Shown here: positions 1 to 8,905 of the stretch, piece by piece
Layout of the letters: every line of letters begins with the position of its first letter
Position numbering within the stretch: the first letter of the stretch is position 1
NCBI GenBank assembly: GCA_002305165.1
Contig: DBQI01000058.1
Coordinates: 46,307 to 110,306 of the forward strand
DNA: 64,000 nucleotides
Direction of reading: 5' to 3'
From: Armatimonadetes bacterium UBA1398
Lineage (GTDB): Bacteria > Armatimonadota > Zipacnadia > UBA1398
The notes under the pieces: model-generated
The model's input: only the letters and a program-made list of their open reading frames with translations
What the model was told of the DNA's origin: nothing
Database searches by the model: none
Program-made: the position numbers and the translations under genes

Positions 1-1076
1 TCGGCCGGGTTGAAGCGAACGGCGAGCGCCATGACGGTCCCGGGGCGGTCCCCGTTGCCCACCGCGTAGTACAGGGCAACTGCGGTGCCATCCTCGAGGA
101 GCACTACGCTCGGGTAGCCCTGATCCGTGTTCTGGGAGTCGTTGGCGAGGGCGCGCCGGTGGGCCACGGCAAGCCGCTCGGGCACTGCCCTCGCGGCGTG
201 GACACCGAAGGGCGCCAGGCGGCTGCCATAGACCATCAGGATCTCGCCAGACGGCAGCAGCTGGCCGTCGGCTGGGTGCTGGCTGCCCAGGGCGACCATC
301 TCAGGCTCGGTCCAGGTTACGCCACCGTCTGAACTCCGCAGAACAGCCACATGCTGGTCCGAGTCCGACCGCGCGAGGGCCACGAGTTCGCCAGACGGCA
401 TCTCGACGAAGGTGGTCTCGTTGTACCCCTTCGCGACGGGGGTGAACTGCCCCCAGGTTCGCCCACTATCCGTCGATACGAGCAGGCCCACTGCATCACG
501 CGCATCGTCGGGGCCAACGGAGAAGAGGCCACGGTTATCGTCGGTGACCTCGCCGTAGACCGACATCAGGGCACGACCGTCGGCGCATACGATGATCCGG
601 CCGTACGGCGAGCAGCCGGGGCCAAAGGGGTGTTCCAGGGGCTGTGGCGCAGTCCAGGTCACGCCCCCGTTCGCTGAGCGAATGTACTTCAGCTCGAACC
701 CGCCGGTCGCCGTGTTCCACGTGCCATCGGGATCGTAGCACTGGCACTCGCCGTACCCCAGCACCAGACTGCCATCAGGCATCTGACCCAGAGCGGGATT
801 CCTGTCGTCCCACTCGCTGTCCACGACCGTGACCGGCGCGCTCCAGGTGCGCCCTCCGTCACTCGAGTAGATCAGGTCCAACCGGCCCCCGATGCCGATG
901 TGCGGTGCGCCGCCGCGGAGGACACACGCGATACGGCCATCGTTCATGCGGATGGCCACCGGGAAGAAGCCCTGCTCGGCGACGGCCACCGTGCGTTCCA
1001 TGGCCGACAGCAGTGGCGCCTCTTGCGTGGGCTGCAGTACCGCGAGAGATGCGAGCGTGCAGAGAACTGTGCTCAT
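1..1076 (-). CDS. Sialidase-like (BNR/Asp-box) secreted protein, 3' end cut by window
   Basis: The reading frame opens with ATG at 1076 and stays open to base 1, so about 358 residues are visible and the C-terminus lies outside the window. A short hydrophobic N-terminus (residues 1-16, rich in Leu and Ala) looks like a signal peptide. At least four Asp-box repeats can be read: SSDGGRTWSAP near residue 71, SANGGVTWTAP near 135, STDSGRTWGQF and SSDGGVTWTEP further on. These mark a six-bladed sialidase-type beta-propeller, so the protein probably binds or hydrolyses exported glycans. The substrate cannot be told, because catalytic residues are not conserved across this superfamily. It starts 21 bases after the ribE stop and is probably the last or a late gene of the eno-ftsB-ribDE unit. 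Confidence 0.85.
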   Translation of the reverse strand, partial: MSTVLCTLASLAVLQPTQEAPLLSAMERTVAVAEQGFFPVAIRMNDGRIACVLRGGAPHIGIGGRLDLIYSSDGGRTWSAPVTVVDSEWDDRNPALGQMPDGSLVLGYGECQCYDPDGTWNTATGGFELKYIRSANGGVTWTAPQPLEHPFGPGCSPYGRIIVCADGRALMSVYGEVTDDNRGLFSVGPDDARDAVGLLVSTDSGRTWGQFTPVAKGYNETTFVEMPSGELVALARSDSDQHVAVLRSSDGGVTWTEPEMVALGSQHPADGQLLPSGEILMVYGSRLAPFGVHAARAVPERLAVAHRRALANDSQNTDQGYPSVVLLEDGTAVALYYAVGNGDRPGTVMALAVRFNPA

Positions 1077-1097
1077 GGCATGTCCAATCCTGTCCGG

Positions 1098-1739
1098 TCA
1101 GTCGAGGAACCCAGCACGTCCGAGGAGGTCCCAGGTCACGCCCTGGGTTGCGGGTTGCATAGCCTTGCGTGCGTATTTGGCGAGCAGATCCGCCTCGAGG
1201 TTCACGCGGTCACCCACGGCCAACCCCTCCAGCGTGGTGCTCCGCAACGTCTCGGGGATCAGCGACACTCGGAAGCGGTCACCTGAGACCTCGTAGGGGG
1301 TCAGCGACACGCCATCCACAGCCACGCTCCCCTTGTCCACCAGGAACCTGGCGACCTCGGGAGGGGCTGTCCACTCGGCCAGGATGCCTGTTCCGTCTCG
1401 CCGCCAGAGGGTAACTTCTCCGACTCCGTCGACGTGGCCAGCAACCAGGTGTCCCCCCAGTGGAGTATCGAGCCGTACGGAGGGCTCCAGGTTGACCCGA
1501 CGCCCCCGCCGCGCCTCCCCCAGGGTGGATCGGGCGAGCGTCTCAGGGGAGAGGTCGGCGACGAAGCCATGGCGCAGCAGTTGCACCACGGTTGAGCAGA
1601 CGCCGGATACATTGACTGATGCGCCTTCGGTGAGATCAGGGAGCACTCCGGAGCAGCCTACAGTGATGCGCGAACCCCCGCGCGGCTGCCGCTGCACCTC
1701 GTCGATGGTCCCGACTTCCCTGACAATGCCCGTGAACAC
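1098..1739 (-). CDS. ribE: Riboflavin synthase, alpha chain
   Basis: A 213-residue protein beginning MFTGIVREVGTI, the canonical N-terminus of riboflavin synthase. It has two tandem lumazine-binding barrels: domain 1 with SVNVSGVCSTV (residues about 40-50), and domain 2 with GHLVAGHVDGVGEV (about 95-108) and SVAVDGVSLT. It dismutates two 6,7-dimethyl-8-ribityllumazine molecules to riboflavin in the cytoplasm. Length matches the family. The start lies 6 bases after the ribD stop, so the two are translated together. In E. coli the same enzyme is called RibC. Lumazine synthase (ribH) and ribBA are not in the window. Confidence 0.96.
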   Translation of the reverse strand: MFTGIVREVGTIDEVQRQPRGGSRITVGCSGVLPDLTEGASVNVSGVCSTVVQLLRHGFVADLSPETLARSTLGEARRGRRVNLEPSVRLDTPLGGHLVAGHVDGVGEVTLWRRDGTGILAEWTAPPEVARFLVDKGSVAVDGVSLTPYEVSGDRFRVSLIPETLRSTTLEGLAVGDRVNLEADLLAKYARKAMQPATQGVTWDLLGRAGFLD

Positions 1740-1745
1740 GGCGCG

Positions 1746-2969
1746 TCACTCGTCTCGACCTAGCGTGTTAGGAGAGTTCACGCCTGACTCAGTTGGTTCC
1801 TGCTCCTGTAGCGCGGTCCCCTGAGTCAGCGCGCGCTCGAGCCAGTCCAGGCCCGGAATCCATCCCGTCAGCCTAACATCGCGTCCCACCTGCTGCCAGA
1901 GAGGCTGGTCGAGGGCGATGGCCTCGCTCGCCGTCGCTAGCCCAAGGTCACCGAGGGCCGACAAGCCCTGCTCACCCATAAGGCGCGGGGCGATGTAGAG
2001 AGTCACCCGATCCACCCAACGCCCCAGCAGCAGGCTTGTGGCGAGGCGGTGTCCAGGTTCCACCAGGACGGACTGCACACCGCGCTCTCCTAGGTGGGCC
2101 AAGGCTTCCCGGAGGTCCAGACCGCCGGTCACGTCCCTGGCGATAGGGGCGGCCTCCATCCCCGCCGTCTCGGCAGCCTGGCGCGCCTCCACAGGCGCCT
2201 CGGGAGCGACGAGCAGCAGGACCGGGGCGTCGTCCGAGGCGGTCTGGGCTAGACGACTCACCGTAGGCGTCGAGCAGAGGGGATCGAGAACGACGCGGAG
2301 GGGCTGGCGAACCGGTCCCAGCGACGGATCCGTGGCCAGCAGCAGAGGGGCATCGGCAGCGACTGTCCGATAGCCAACCAGGACGGCGTCGGCCTCCGCG
2401 CGCAGGCGCTGGACCGCCCCCCGTGCCTCTGGACCGGTGATGATGTCGCGTCGCCCCGACGGTCCCGCGATGCGGCCGTCCAGGGTCGTGGCGAGCTTGA
2501 TGTGGACCAGCGGCAGTCCGGTCAGTCGCCACTTCAGGTAGGGAGCGTTTCCGAGCGCCGCGGCCGTAGCCTCCACGCCAACGTCCACCTGGATGCCCGC
2601 GCGCCGTAGCGCCTCGATGCCTCCCGTGGCCTCTGGGTTGGGGTCATGCAGGGCGACGACGACGCGAGCCACCCTGGACCGGATGAGCGCGCCGGCACAC
2701 GGAGGGGTCTTGCCACGGTGGTTGCAGGGCTCCAGAGTGACGTACGCCGTAGCTCCCTCCGCTCGCCCTGCCGCGTCAGCCAGCGCGTTCGCCTCGGCGT
2801 GTGGCCCTCCGTACCTCTCATGGTAGCCGGCTCCGACGATCATCCCGTCGCGAACAATGAGACAGCCAACCATGGGGTTCGGCGAGACTCTCCCTGCCCC
2901 ACCCGACGCGAGGCCTATCGCCTCGCGCATCAGCTCCGCGTCTCTCTCTGGGTCGTCCAGGGGCCTCAA
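1746..2969 (-). CDS. ribD: Bifunctional diaminohydroxyphosphoribosylaminopyrimidine deaminase / 5-amino-6-(5-phosphoribosylamino)uracil reductase
   Basis: Catalyses the second and third steps of riboflavin synthesis. The N-terminal deaminase half carries the zinc motifs HAEANAL and PCNHRGKTPPC; the C-terminal RibD_C reductase half starts near VHIKLATTLDGRIA and carries a DAVLVGYRTV motif. About 407 residues, slightly longer than E. coli RibD, with a C-terminal tail of some 35 residues. The start is ambiguous. TTG at 2969 overlaps the upstream stop as TTGA and keeps the residues before MREAIGLA that the family has. ATG at 2930 is the first ATG, and the frame is open back to another TTG at 2993. 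Translational coupling to the upstream gene favours 2969. No FMN riboswitch precedes it, because it is embedded in an operon. Confidence 0.95.
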   Translation of the reverse strand: MRPLDDPERDAELMREAIGLASGGAGRVSPNPMVGCLIVRDGMIVGAGYHERYGGPHAEANALADAAGRAEGATAYVTLEPCNHRGKTPPCAGALIRSRVARVVVALHDPNPEATGGIEALRRAGIQVDVGVEATAAALGNAPYLKWRLTGLPLVHIKLATTLDGRIAGPSGRRDIITGPEARGAVQRLRAEADAVLVGYRTVAADAPLLLATDPSLGPVRQPLRVVLDPLCSTPTVSRLAQTASDDAPVLLLVAPEAPVEARQAAETAGMEAAPIARDVTGGLDLREALAHLGERGVQSVLVEPGHRLATSLLLGRWVDRVTLYIAPRLMGEQGLSALGDLGLATASEAIALDQPLWQQVGRDVRLTGWIPGLDWLERALTQGTALQEQEPTESGVNSPNTLGRDE

Positions 2970-5900
2970 TCGAAATCCACCTCGATACGCCAATCGTCAA
3001 CCGAGGGGTGGCCTTCATCGCCCGTGGCGTTACGGCCGGGCGTGGGGATGCCCATCAGCCAGAGCGCCGCGCTCAGATCGAGACCCTCGACCGGGAAGAA
3101 CCTTGTCAAGCCCCGCGTCGCCAGCGCCGGGTACCCCAGCGTGCCCCGGGGGGCGAACTCCAAGCCCTCCCCCTCGGCCAATCGCTGGTACTGTCCTGAG
3201 CCGTAGTCGCACGCGGCCCAGACGTTCAGGAACCGTGAATCCAGCGAGGGTATCTCCCCCAGGTCGCGTCTTGGACCGAGGAACCAGACCTCGGCGTCGG
3301 GCCAAGCCGCCGCCCATCGCTCCAGCTCCCGTGCCGCCTGGGGGTGCCGACGGGCCACGGGCAGCGACACCAGGAATGGCTTGTCAGGGCCGGGCTCGAA
3401 GATCGACCCAGGCACGAGCCAGCGTCCATCGCCCATCCGAACCGCGGGCGCGCTTGCGATGGCGCCATCCAGCGCCGTCGGACGCTCGTCGGGGACATCG
3501 GGCGCCACGGCGCGCAGCTTCGGTGGATAGGCATACACCAATCGAGGAGCAGTGACCGCCTGGCGTGTCCACGCCGTGTTCCGGGCTTGGCCGATGGCGG
3601 CCAGTAGTTGAGGGTAGCCGGTCAGGTCCGGCGCGGCGCCGTCGCCGAGTTCATCGGATCCCCAACGGACGTAGAGTCCTGAGACCCCCCACTCCAGAGC
3701 CTGCGAGAGTAGCCCGTCGATGGTGTCTCCCTGAGCCATGTCCTCGGCAGTCGGGCGCAGCCGAGTGGCTACGAGCCAGGGCAGACGCAGCTGTTGTCGG
3801 TTCTCCGCCAAACGAACCGCTAGGGCCAGAGACGTCAGGTCGCTGGGTAGCGCCGGCGAGGCGATGCTGACCCCGTCAGGGCCGAAACGCGCGCTGCGGC
3901 TGATGTTGTGCAGACCCGACCCTCGGGTAGCTCTCAGGAAGGTTCCGCCCTCGGCGCCCGGGAGCGGCGCCTCGATCTCGCCGGCTGCGGGCTCGATGAG
4001 AATGGGTACATCGACGATGCTCTTCACCGACTCGACCATGTCCTCGAGGGCGCTCGCCTGGGCCTCCTCTCGGAAGCGCTCCAGGTCGGCCCAGTAGGCG
4101 CTGTCGCCGGGGTCGAAGCTATATGCGGCGCCACTCATCGCGTCGACGAGGAGCATCGTCTTGGGACCAGCAGCGGGTACCAGCTGCCCCGCAGTCTCGA
4201 AAGATGGTACGTCCTCGGCCCCCCAACAGCGCCGCAGCATGTCAATGTCCCCGTCATATGCCGCGTCGAGCCACGCTCCGAAGCTCCGGGCGAAGGTGGA
4301 GGGGAAAGCCGGGAGCACGCTCGCTGGCGGCAGGCCGGGGTCGCCCGAAAGGGGGTTCATGAAGAAGCGTAGGCCATCCCCGAACCGCAGCGCGTCGATG
4401 GCGTCGCAAACCCCGCGCTTCCTCGCTCGGAATGCCCCCTCGTTGGCCACATCGCCGGCGCCCACACCGGGCGGCACTCGTACCAGGGGAGTCACATGGA
4501 GTGAGTAGGAGCGTCCCTTGGTCTCCTCAGACTCCTCGATGGCGAGTACGACCGAGTCACCCGTGATCGGGGCATGGCGTGCGCCCACCAGCTCCCCGGT
4601 CGCCTCATCGTATAGGGTGACTAGAGCCGATGCTCCGTACTGGAACTGGTTCGGGGGAAGCGCGATGGCGTTCTCGCGTCCAGCCACGCACTCGTTGAGA
4701 CGCCAGCGAGCGCCCAGGAGGTATCCCTCGTACCCATCCCCCATGGCGCCGCCAATCTCGATCCCGTAGCGGAAGCCCAGCTCCTCGAACCTGTCCACTA
4801 CCCGCTGCATGGCCGCGGTTGGCACATCGGCAAGTCCGCGGGGGCCGGTAACCAGATAGACGTCCTCGATCCCGGCGTCGGCCAGAGCGCGAGTCCGGGA
4901 CTCGAACTCCTGCCATCGATCACCATTCCCCTGGGGATCGAGGAGGCTGTACTCCTCGAGGTACCGGGTGCGGACCATGACTCCCGTTGGCATGAAGGGG
5001 AAGCCATCCCAGACCAGGACACCCGTCTCGGAGGTCCTCCAGAAGTGGCTCGAGCCCTCTGCCGAGACGTACCGTCCCCAGGAGAGTGGACGAGTCCCCC
5101 CACCCTCTCCGGTCACCTCTATGGGCTGCTCGGCCCGTGGGCTGTCCAGGATCTCGCCGGTGGCGGTGGCCACGAGGCTGTAGGCTCCTGGCGGCAGTGC
5201 CGCCGGGATGCCAAGCAGGCCCTTCGCCGCGAGGCGCGTAGAGTCGTCCCCTTGGCTCTCTATGCCGAGGAGAAGCTCGGCGGCAGCGTACAGAGCCCCT
5301 TCGCTTTCGAGTCCCACTGCCACGAACACCGGTCGGTCCGTAGCGGGCCACAAGGTGAGACCAGCGTCCACTTCGACGGTCTCGCCGGCCGCCACGGTCT
5401 GGGGAGCCGCCACGGTGAGTCGCCCTCTCCGCCCCTCGACCGGCGCTCGGCTCCTCGTGCCGACCTCGAACACGCCTTGGTCCAGCCCTAGGGTGTCTAG
5501 CGACATGGTGGCCAGCCGCGCCCTGACGTAGTGCGGTCCGGGCGTCGCATAGGCATCCACGTCCATCTGGAACGGCCCCAGGGCGTGAGCCCCGGGCGGC
5601 AGATCCTCCTCATCCCCGAGCCCCGTGTTGAACTCGGCCCGCGCCGCGATGCTGCCGTCCGTCAGGCAGACCAGTTCGAGGGCGATGATACCGGGTAGTC
5701 GCATCGGCTCCGGCAGCTGGAGCGAGAGGGTCACGGGACATCGCTCGCCCTGGCGCGCTCCAGAGGCTGTGACCGACACCAGCCTGACAGGAGGCTCGCT
5801 TCGGCGGATCACGCGCAGCTCATCAAACCAGACCATCCCCGACCCCTCGAGGGCTAGGAAGGGACGCAGCGTTACCGATCCAGGCGGCGCTGGCGCCTCC

Positions 5901-6409
5901 AGGGCGCACCGACGCCAACGCTCGGCGCCGCTTCCCGGCCCCGACCGCACTTCATCGATGACACCGCCCTGTTCGTCATACCAGACGATGCCGAGGTAGG
6001 CGCTTCCGTCGAGGCGCCAAGAGCGGACCCACACCGATGATCGGATCCAGTCCCCTGGCGCGACGGGGCAGCGCGGCCCCAGCAGGGCTCCACGAGAGCC
6101 CGGGCCAGCGATGGACAGTGAACGCTCACCGTCTCGTGCCGTGCCGGCTTCCCAGCGGGCCAGCACATCGGGCGTCCCGTCGACGGCGCGGAACTCCCAG
6201 CCCGGAGGCAACTCCGCCGTGGTTGGCCACTCGGGGTCAGGTTCGAAGGAGGTGCTGACAAGCGACTCCGCGGTCACGGGGCACGCGAGCAGGATCCATG
6301 AGGCGAGCGCAAGGCGTCCCAGGCGGGCCCATCGGCTTGGGAGGGTCGTCTGGGGCCTATCTAGATCCCGCGAAGAGTGGATAGGAGTTCCTCCGTCAAC
6401 GCGAACCAC
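2966..6409 (-). CDS. Very large secreted protein: carbohydrate-binding-like N-terminus plus probable degenerate glycosidase barrel
   Basis: About 1147 residues from a GTG at 6409, though the frame is open back to 6676 inside the upstream gene. A positively charged segment and the hydrophobic stretch LALASWILLACPVTA form a signal peptide. Residues from about 50 to 200 look like a CBM4/9-type jelly roll (many Trp/Tyr, and the closing motif GSGMVWFDELRVI). Two or three beta-rich regions follow. The second half resembles a clan GH-A TIM barrel: GVLVWDGFPFMPTGVM, then FARSFGAWLDAAYDGDID followed by a Trp, a pattern seen in GH42/GH5-like proteins between strands 3 and 4. I could not find a convincing NE acid/base motif, so catalysis is doubtful. 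Exported glycan-binding protein is the safest description. It sits between a zinc-ribbon protein and ribD, and its stop overlaps the ribD start. Confidence 0.7.
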   Translation of the reverse strand: MVRVDGGTPIHSSRDLDRPQTTLPSRWARLGRLALASWILLACPVTAESLVSTSFEPDPEWPTTAELPPGWEFRAVDGTPDVLARWEAGTARDGERSLSIAGPGSRGALLGPRCPVAPGDWIRSSVWVRSWRLDGSAYLGIVWYDEQGGVIDEVRSGPGSGAERWRRCALEAPAPPGSVTLRPFLALEGSGMVWFDELRVIRRSEPPVRLVSVTASGARQGERCPVTLSLQLPEPMRLPGIIALELVCLTDGSIAARAEFNTGLGDEEDLPPGAHALGPFQMDVDAYATPGPHYVRARLATMSLDTLGLDQGVFEVGTRSRAPVEGRRGRLTVAAPQTVAAGETVEVDAGLTLWPATDRPVFVAVGLESEGALYAAAELLLGIESQGDDSTRLAAKGLLGIPAALPPGAYSLVATATGEILDSPRAEQPIEVTGEGGGTRPLSWGRYVSAEGSSHFWRTSETGVLVWDGFPFMPTGVMVRTRYLEEYSLLDPQGNGDRWQEFESRTRALADAGIEDVYLVTGPRGLADVPTAAMQRVVDRFEELGFRYGIEIGGAMGDGYEGYLLGARWRLNECVAGRENAIALPPNQFQYGASALVTLYDEATGELVGARHAPITGDSVVLAIEESEETKGRSYSLHVTPLVRVPPGVGAGDVANEGAFRARKRGVCDAIDALRFGDGLRFFMNPLSGDPGLPPASVLPAFPSTFARSFGAWLDAAYDGDIDMLRRCWGAEDVPSFETAGQLVPAAGPKTMLLVDAMSGAAYSFDPGDSAYWADLERFREEAQASALEDMVESVKSIVDVPILIEPAAGEIEAPLPGAEGGTFLRATRGSGLHNISRSARFGPDGVSIASPALPSDLTSLALAVRLAENRQQLRLPWLVATRLRPTAEDMAQGDTIDGLLSQALEWGVSGLYVRWGSDELGDGAAPDLTGYPQLLAAIGQARNTAWTRQAVTAPRLVYAYPPKLRAVAPDVPDERPTALDGAIASAPAVRMGDGRWLVPGSIFEPGPDKPFLVSLPVARRHPQAARELERWAAAWPDAEVWFLGPRRDLGEIPSLDSRFLNVWAACDYGSGQYQRLAEGEGLEFAPRGTLGYPALATRGLTRFFPVEGLDLSAALWLMGIPTPGRNATGDEGHPSVDDWRIEVDFD

Positions 6410-7065
6410 TTTGTGCCAGCCTCCATTGGCTGCCCCCTGTCGGGGCTGACTCGCAGCCCGACCGCTAGGGCAGTGGAGCCGGAGGCCCCCTCCTGGCTGC
6501 ACCCCATGGACGCGATGTCTAGCGGCCCCACCTGCGCGACAATCTCCCGCGCCCGTCTTGTGGAGCCATCCGGCATGGAGTACACCCCCGAGGCGGGTCG
6601 GAAGCAGTTCGGGGCTAGGGCGAAGCTCTGCTCTCTTGGTCCTGTCCCCGCCGACTGCGGTGGCCCGTTCATCCACATAGCGACGAAGGCCTCGCCTCCG
6701 ACGGAGAGAGACCGGCCCTCCTCGTCTCGGACAAGGAACCTCACGAAGAGCTGCGAGTCGTCCACAACCACCTGGGGATCTGACACGGAGGCGGGCACGC
6801 GGTTACGCTCCACGATCACCGTAGGGATGGCGCTCGCGGCGAAGCCGAGGAGTACCGAGAGCCCGACGATGAGATTCACCCACGGGTTCGGTCCGAGGTC
6901 GAACCAGGCCCTGATCGGCCGGCCCATCGCGTCTGTCGGGCTGTGGACTCCGCGGTAGGTGGAAGCTCGCCGGGAGCCGCCAGCGCTCTCGCCGACTGTC
7001 CACCCGCACACCGGACACCGGTCGTAGCCCGGGGGAAGCAGACACTGGCAGCGCTGGCACTTCAT
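6361..7065 (-). CDS. Zinc-ribbon membrane protein, function unknown
   Basis: 234 residues. The N-terminus holds a zinc ribbon with C3-x2-C6 and C17-x2-C20 (CPVCGW). A basic/Ser-rich linker follows, then one transmembrane segment at about residues 61-86 (NLIVGLSVLLGFAASAIP), then a beta-rich extracytoplasmic domain of some 150 residues with a DDSQLFVRFLV motif. The architecture (zinc ribbon inside, one span, sensor-like domain outside) is common in poorly described regulators or scaffold proteins; I recognise no named family for the outer domain. The start ATG overlaps the stop of the upstream ftsB-like gene as ATGA, and its 3' end overlaps the next gene by about 49 bases, so all three are probably co-translated. 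Confidence 0.85.
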   Translation of the reverse strand: MKCQRCQCLLPPGYDRCPVCGWTVGESAGGSRRASTYRGVHSPTDAMGRPIRAWFDLGPNPWVNLIVGLSVLLGFAASAIPTVIVERNRVPASVSDPQVVVDDSQLFVRFLVRDEEGRSLSVGGEAFVAMWMNGPPQSAGTGPREQSFALAPNCFRPASGVYSMPDGSTRRAREIVAQVGPLDIASMGCSQEGASGSTALAVGLRVSPDRGQPMEAGTKWFALTEELLSTLRGI

Positions 7066-7409
7066 GGCAGATCTGGGTCGAACTCGCCGATGGAGGACGG
7101 TTCCGTCTGTTCGTCGGGGCTCCGGCCGTCATCGTACGCGACCTGAACGGGAACCTCAGTAGGACGGATGTAATGATGCTTGCGTGCCTCAATCTCGATG
7201 CCGCGCTCACTCTGTAGGGCTTCCAGGCGCTGCTCGCTGATCTCGTTCTGCCGCTTCAGTTCCTCCACTTGGCCGGCCAGCTCCTGGGCCTCGGCACGGG
7301 CTTGGCGGCCCATATGGTACGGCTTGGCCGTCTTCTGGATGAAGACGACCGCGATGAGCACCAAGACGATGGTCAGAGCCAGCCTGGCGCGACTGTCAGA
7401 TCGATTCAT
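7062..7409 (-). CDS. FtsB/DivIC-like septum formation initiator protein
   Basis: A 115-residue bitopic protein: a short basic cytoplasmic head, one transmembrane helix (about residues 10-25, ALTIVLVLIAVVFI), then a coiled coil (residues 35-70, Glu/Gln-rich with Leu heptads, VEELKRQNEISEQRLEALQ) and an acidic tail. Size, topology and position next to eno match FtsB/DivIC, which forms the divisome FtsQ-FtsB-FtsL subcomplex. FtsQ and FtsL are also encoded in this window. FtsB/DivIC sequences diverge strongly, so the assignment rests on topology and context. It ends in an ATGA overlap with the zinc-ribbon gene. Confidence 0.75.
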   Translation of the reverse strand: MNRSDSRARLALTIVLVLIAVVFIQKTAKPYHMGRQARAEAQELAGQVEELKRQNEISEQRLEALQSERGIEIEARKHHYIRPTEVPVQVAYDDGRSPDEQTEPSSIGEFDPDLP

Positions 7410-7475
7410 GGCGATGTCGGCATCCGTCGACCCGTAGTCATTGCATTCGCGCCGGGCTGGCTCCTCACGAGAGTC

Positions 7476-8762
7476 CTAGCGGGAGATGCAGTAGAAGGCG
7501 TCCCTGCCACGGAAGACGGCCGCGCTGCCGAGCTCCTCCTCAATCCGGAGTAACTGATTGTACTTCGCCACTCGCTCGCTGCGCGACGGGGCCCCAGTCT
7601 TGATCTGCCCCGTGTTCAGCGCTACGACCAGATCGGCAATGGTCGTGTCCTCGGTCTCGCCAGACCGGTGGCTGACTACTGCGGTCATCTTGTTGCGGCG
7701 CGCCAACTCGATGGCCTCGATGGTCTCGGTGAGCGTGCCGATCTGGTTGAGCTTGATCAGCACTGAGTTCGCTGCCTTGAGCTCGATTCCTTTTTGGAGC
7801 CGCTCCACATTCGTGACGAAGAGATCGTCGCCCACGAGTTGAACCCGCTGGCCCAGTTCACGAGTGAGAAGCTGCCAGGTCTCCCAGTCGTCCTCGTGGA
7901 GGCCATCCTCGATGGAGATGATCGGATAGCGGTCGACCAGGTCCTTCCAGTAGCCGACCATATCCTCGCCCGAGAGGACCCGACCCTCGCCAGCCAGGTG
8001 GTACTTGCCATCCTGGTAGATCTCGCTCGCGGCGGGGTCAAGGGCGATAGCGACCTGCTCGCCAGGGGTGTACCCGGCCTTTTCGATCGCCTCGATGATG
8101 ACCTTGATCGCCGTCTCGTTGGCATCGAGATCCGGCGCATAGCCGCCCTCATCGCCCACGCCGGTGCTGCAGCCCCGGTCCTTCAGGACCTTCCTCAAGG
8201 CATGGAACACCTCCGCGCCCCACCGCAGCGCCTCAGCGAAGCTGGGCGCGCCCACCGGCATTGCCATGAACTCCTGGAGGTCGACGGAGGACTCGGCGTG
8301 CTTCCCACCGTTCAGGATGTTCATCATGGGTACCGGAAGGGTGCGCGCATGCACGCCGCCGATGTAGCGGTACAGGGGCAGCTCGAGCAAGGAGGCTGCG
8401 GCGCGGGCACAGGCGAGGGAGACCCCCAGAATGGCGTTAGCGCCGAGCCTGCTCTTGTTGGGGGTGCCGTCGAGCTCGATCATCATCTGATCGAGCTCGA
8501 CCTGGTTCAGAACATCCATGTCGACGATAGCCGGACCTATAACGGCCTCGACGTTCTCCACGACTTTGAAGACGCCTTTGCCCAGGTACGTGTCCTTATC
8601 CCCGTCCCGAAGCTCGACTGCCTCGTACGCGCCCGTGGACGCGCCCGAGGGCACAGCGGCACGGCCTACATCGCCCGTCTCCAGGGCAACCTCGACCTCG
8701 ACGGTCGGGTTCCCTCGCGAGTCCAGGATCTGTCGCGCGACTACATCGACGATTGTGCTCAA
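7476..8762 (-). CDS. eno: Enolase (phosphopyruvate hydratase)
   Basis: Converts 2-phosphoglycerate to phosphoenolpyruvate in glycolysis and gluconeogenesis. Typical features: ARQILDSRGNPTVEVEV at the N-terminus, the loop SGASTGAYEAVELRD, metal ligands in SIEDGLHEDDW and LVGDDLFVTN, the signature VLIKLNQIGTLTE with the catalytic Lys, and SHRSGETEDT. From TTG at 8762 the protein is 428 residues, the usual enolase length. The TTG is preceded by GAGGAG at a 9-base spacing. An upstream in-frame ATG at 8810 would add 16 residues not seen in the family, so I reject it. It is the first gene of the long minus-strand unit and has its own extended -10 promoter. Confidence 0.98.
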   Translation of the reverse strand: MSTIVDVVARQILDSRGNPTVEVEVALETGDVGRAAVPSGASTGAYEAVELRDGDKDTYLGKGVFKVVENVEAVIGPAIVDMDVLNQVELDQMMIELDGTPNKSRLGANAILGVSLACARAAASLLELPLYRYIGGVHARTLPVPMMNILNGGKHAESSVDLQEFMAMPVGAPSFAEALRWGAEVFHALRKVLKDRGCSTGVGDEGGYAPDLDANETAIKVIIEAIEKAGYTPGEQVAIALDPAASEIYQDGKYHLAGEGRVLSGEDMVGYWKDLVDRYPIISIEDGLHEDDWETWQLLTRELGQRVQLVGDDLFVTNVERLQKGIELKAANSVLIKLNQIGTLTETIEAIELARRNKMTAVVSHRSGETEDTTIADLVVALNTGQIKTGAPSRSERVAKYNQLLRIEEELGSAAVFRGRDAFYCISR

Positions 8763-8828
8763 GAAGCTCAACTCCTCGGTTTGGCGCCTTCCGGCGCTTG
8801 GTGTCTTCACGGGGGCCTACCGACCGGC

Positions 8829-8837
8829 ATTGTAGCA
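8829..8837 (-). promoter_or_regulatory. Extended -10 promoter for eno
   Basis: On the minus strand TGCTACAAT gives a near-consensus -10 (TACAAT) with the TGn extension, about 65 bases before the eno TTG. The -35 region about 17 bases upstream (8852-8857, GTTCAA) is poor, as is usual for extended -10 promoters. It lies in the 143-base gap between divergent eno and the plus-strand gene at 8906. Confidence 0.55.
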
Positions 8838-8905
8838 TGTACGATGGCGGGTTGAACCGAAGCGGCGGCTTCGTGCATGCTATCGGAGGAGGCGGTGAGT
8901 ACCCG

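Noticed and set aside
1740..3000. FMN riboswitch upstream of ribD
   Set aside because: The segment before ribD is the coding end of the previous gene and shows no RFN-element consensus.
6410..6676. N-terminal extension of the 1147-residue protein up to 6676
   Set aside because: It is inside the zinc-ribbon gene, is Arg/Gly/His-rich and would put the signal peptide far from the N-terminus.
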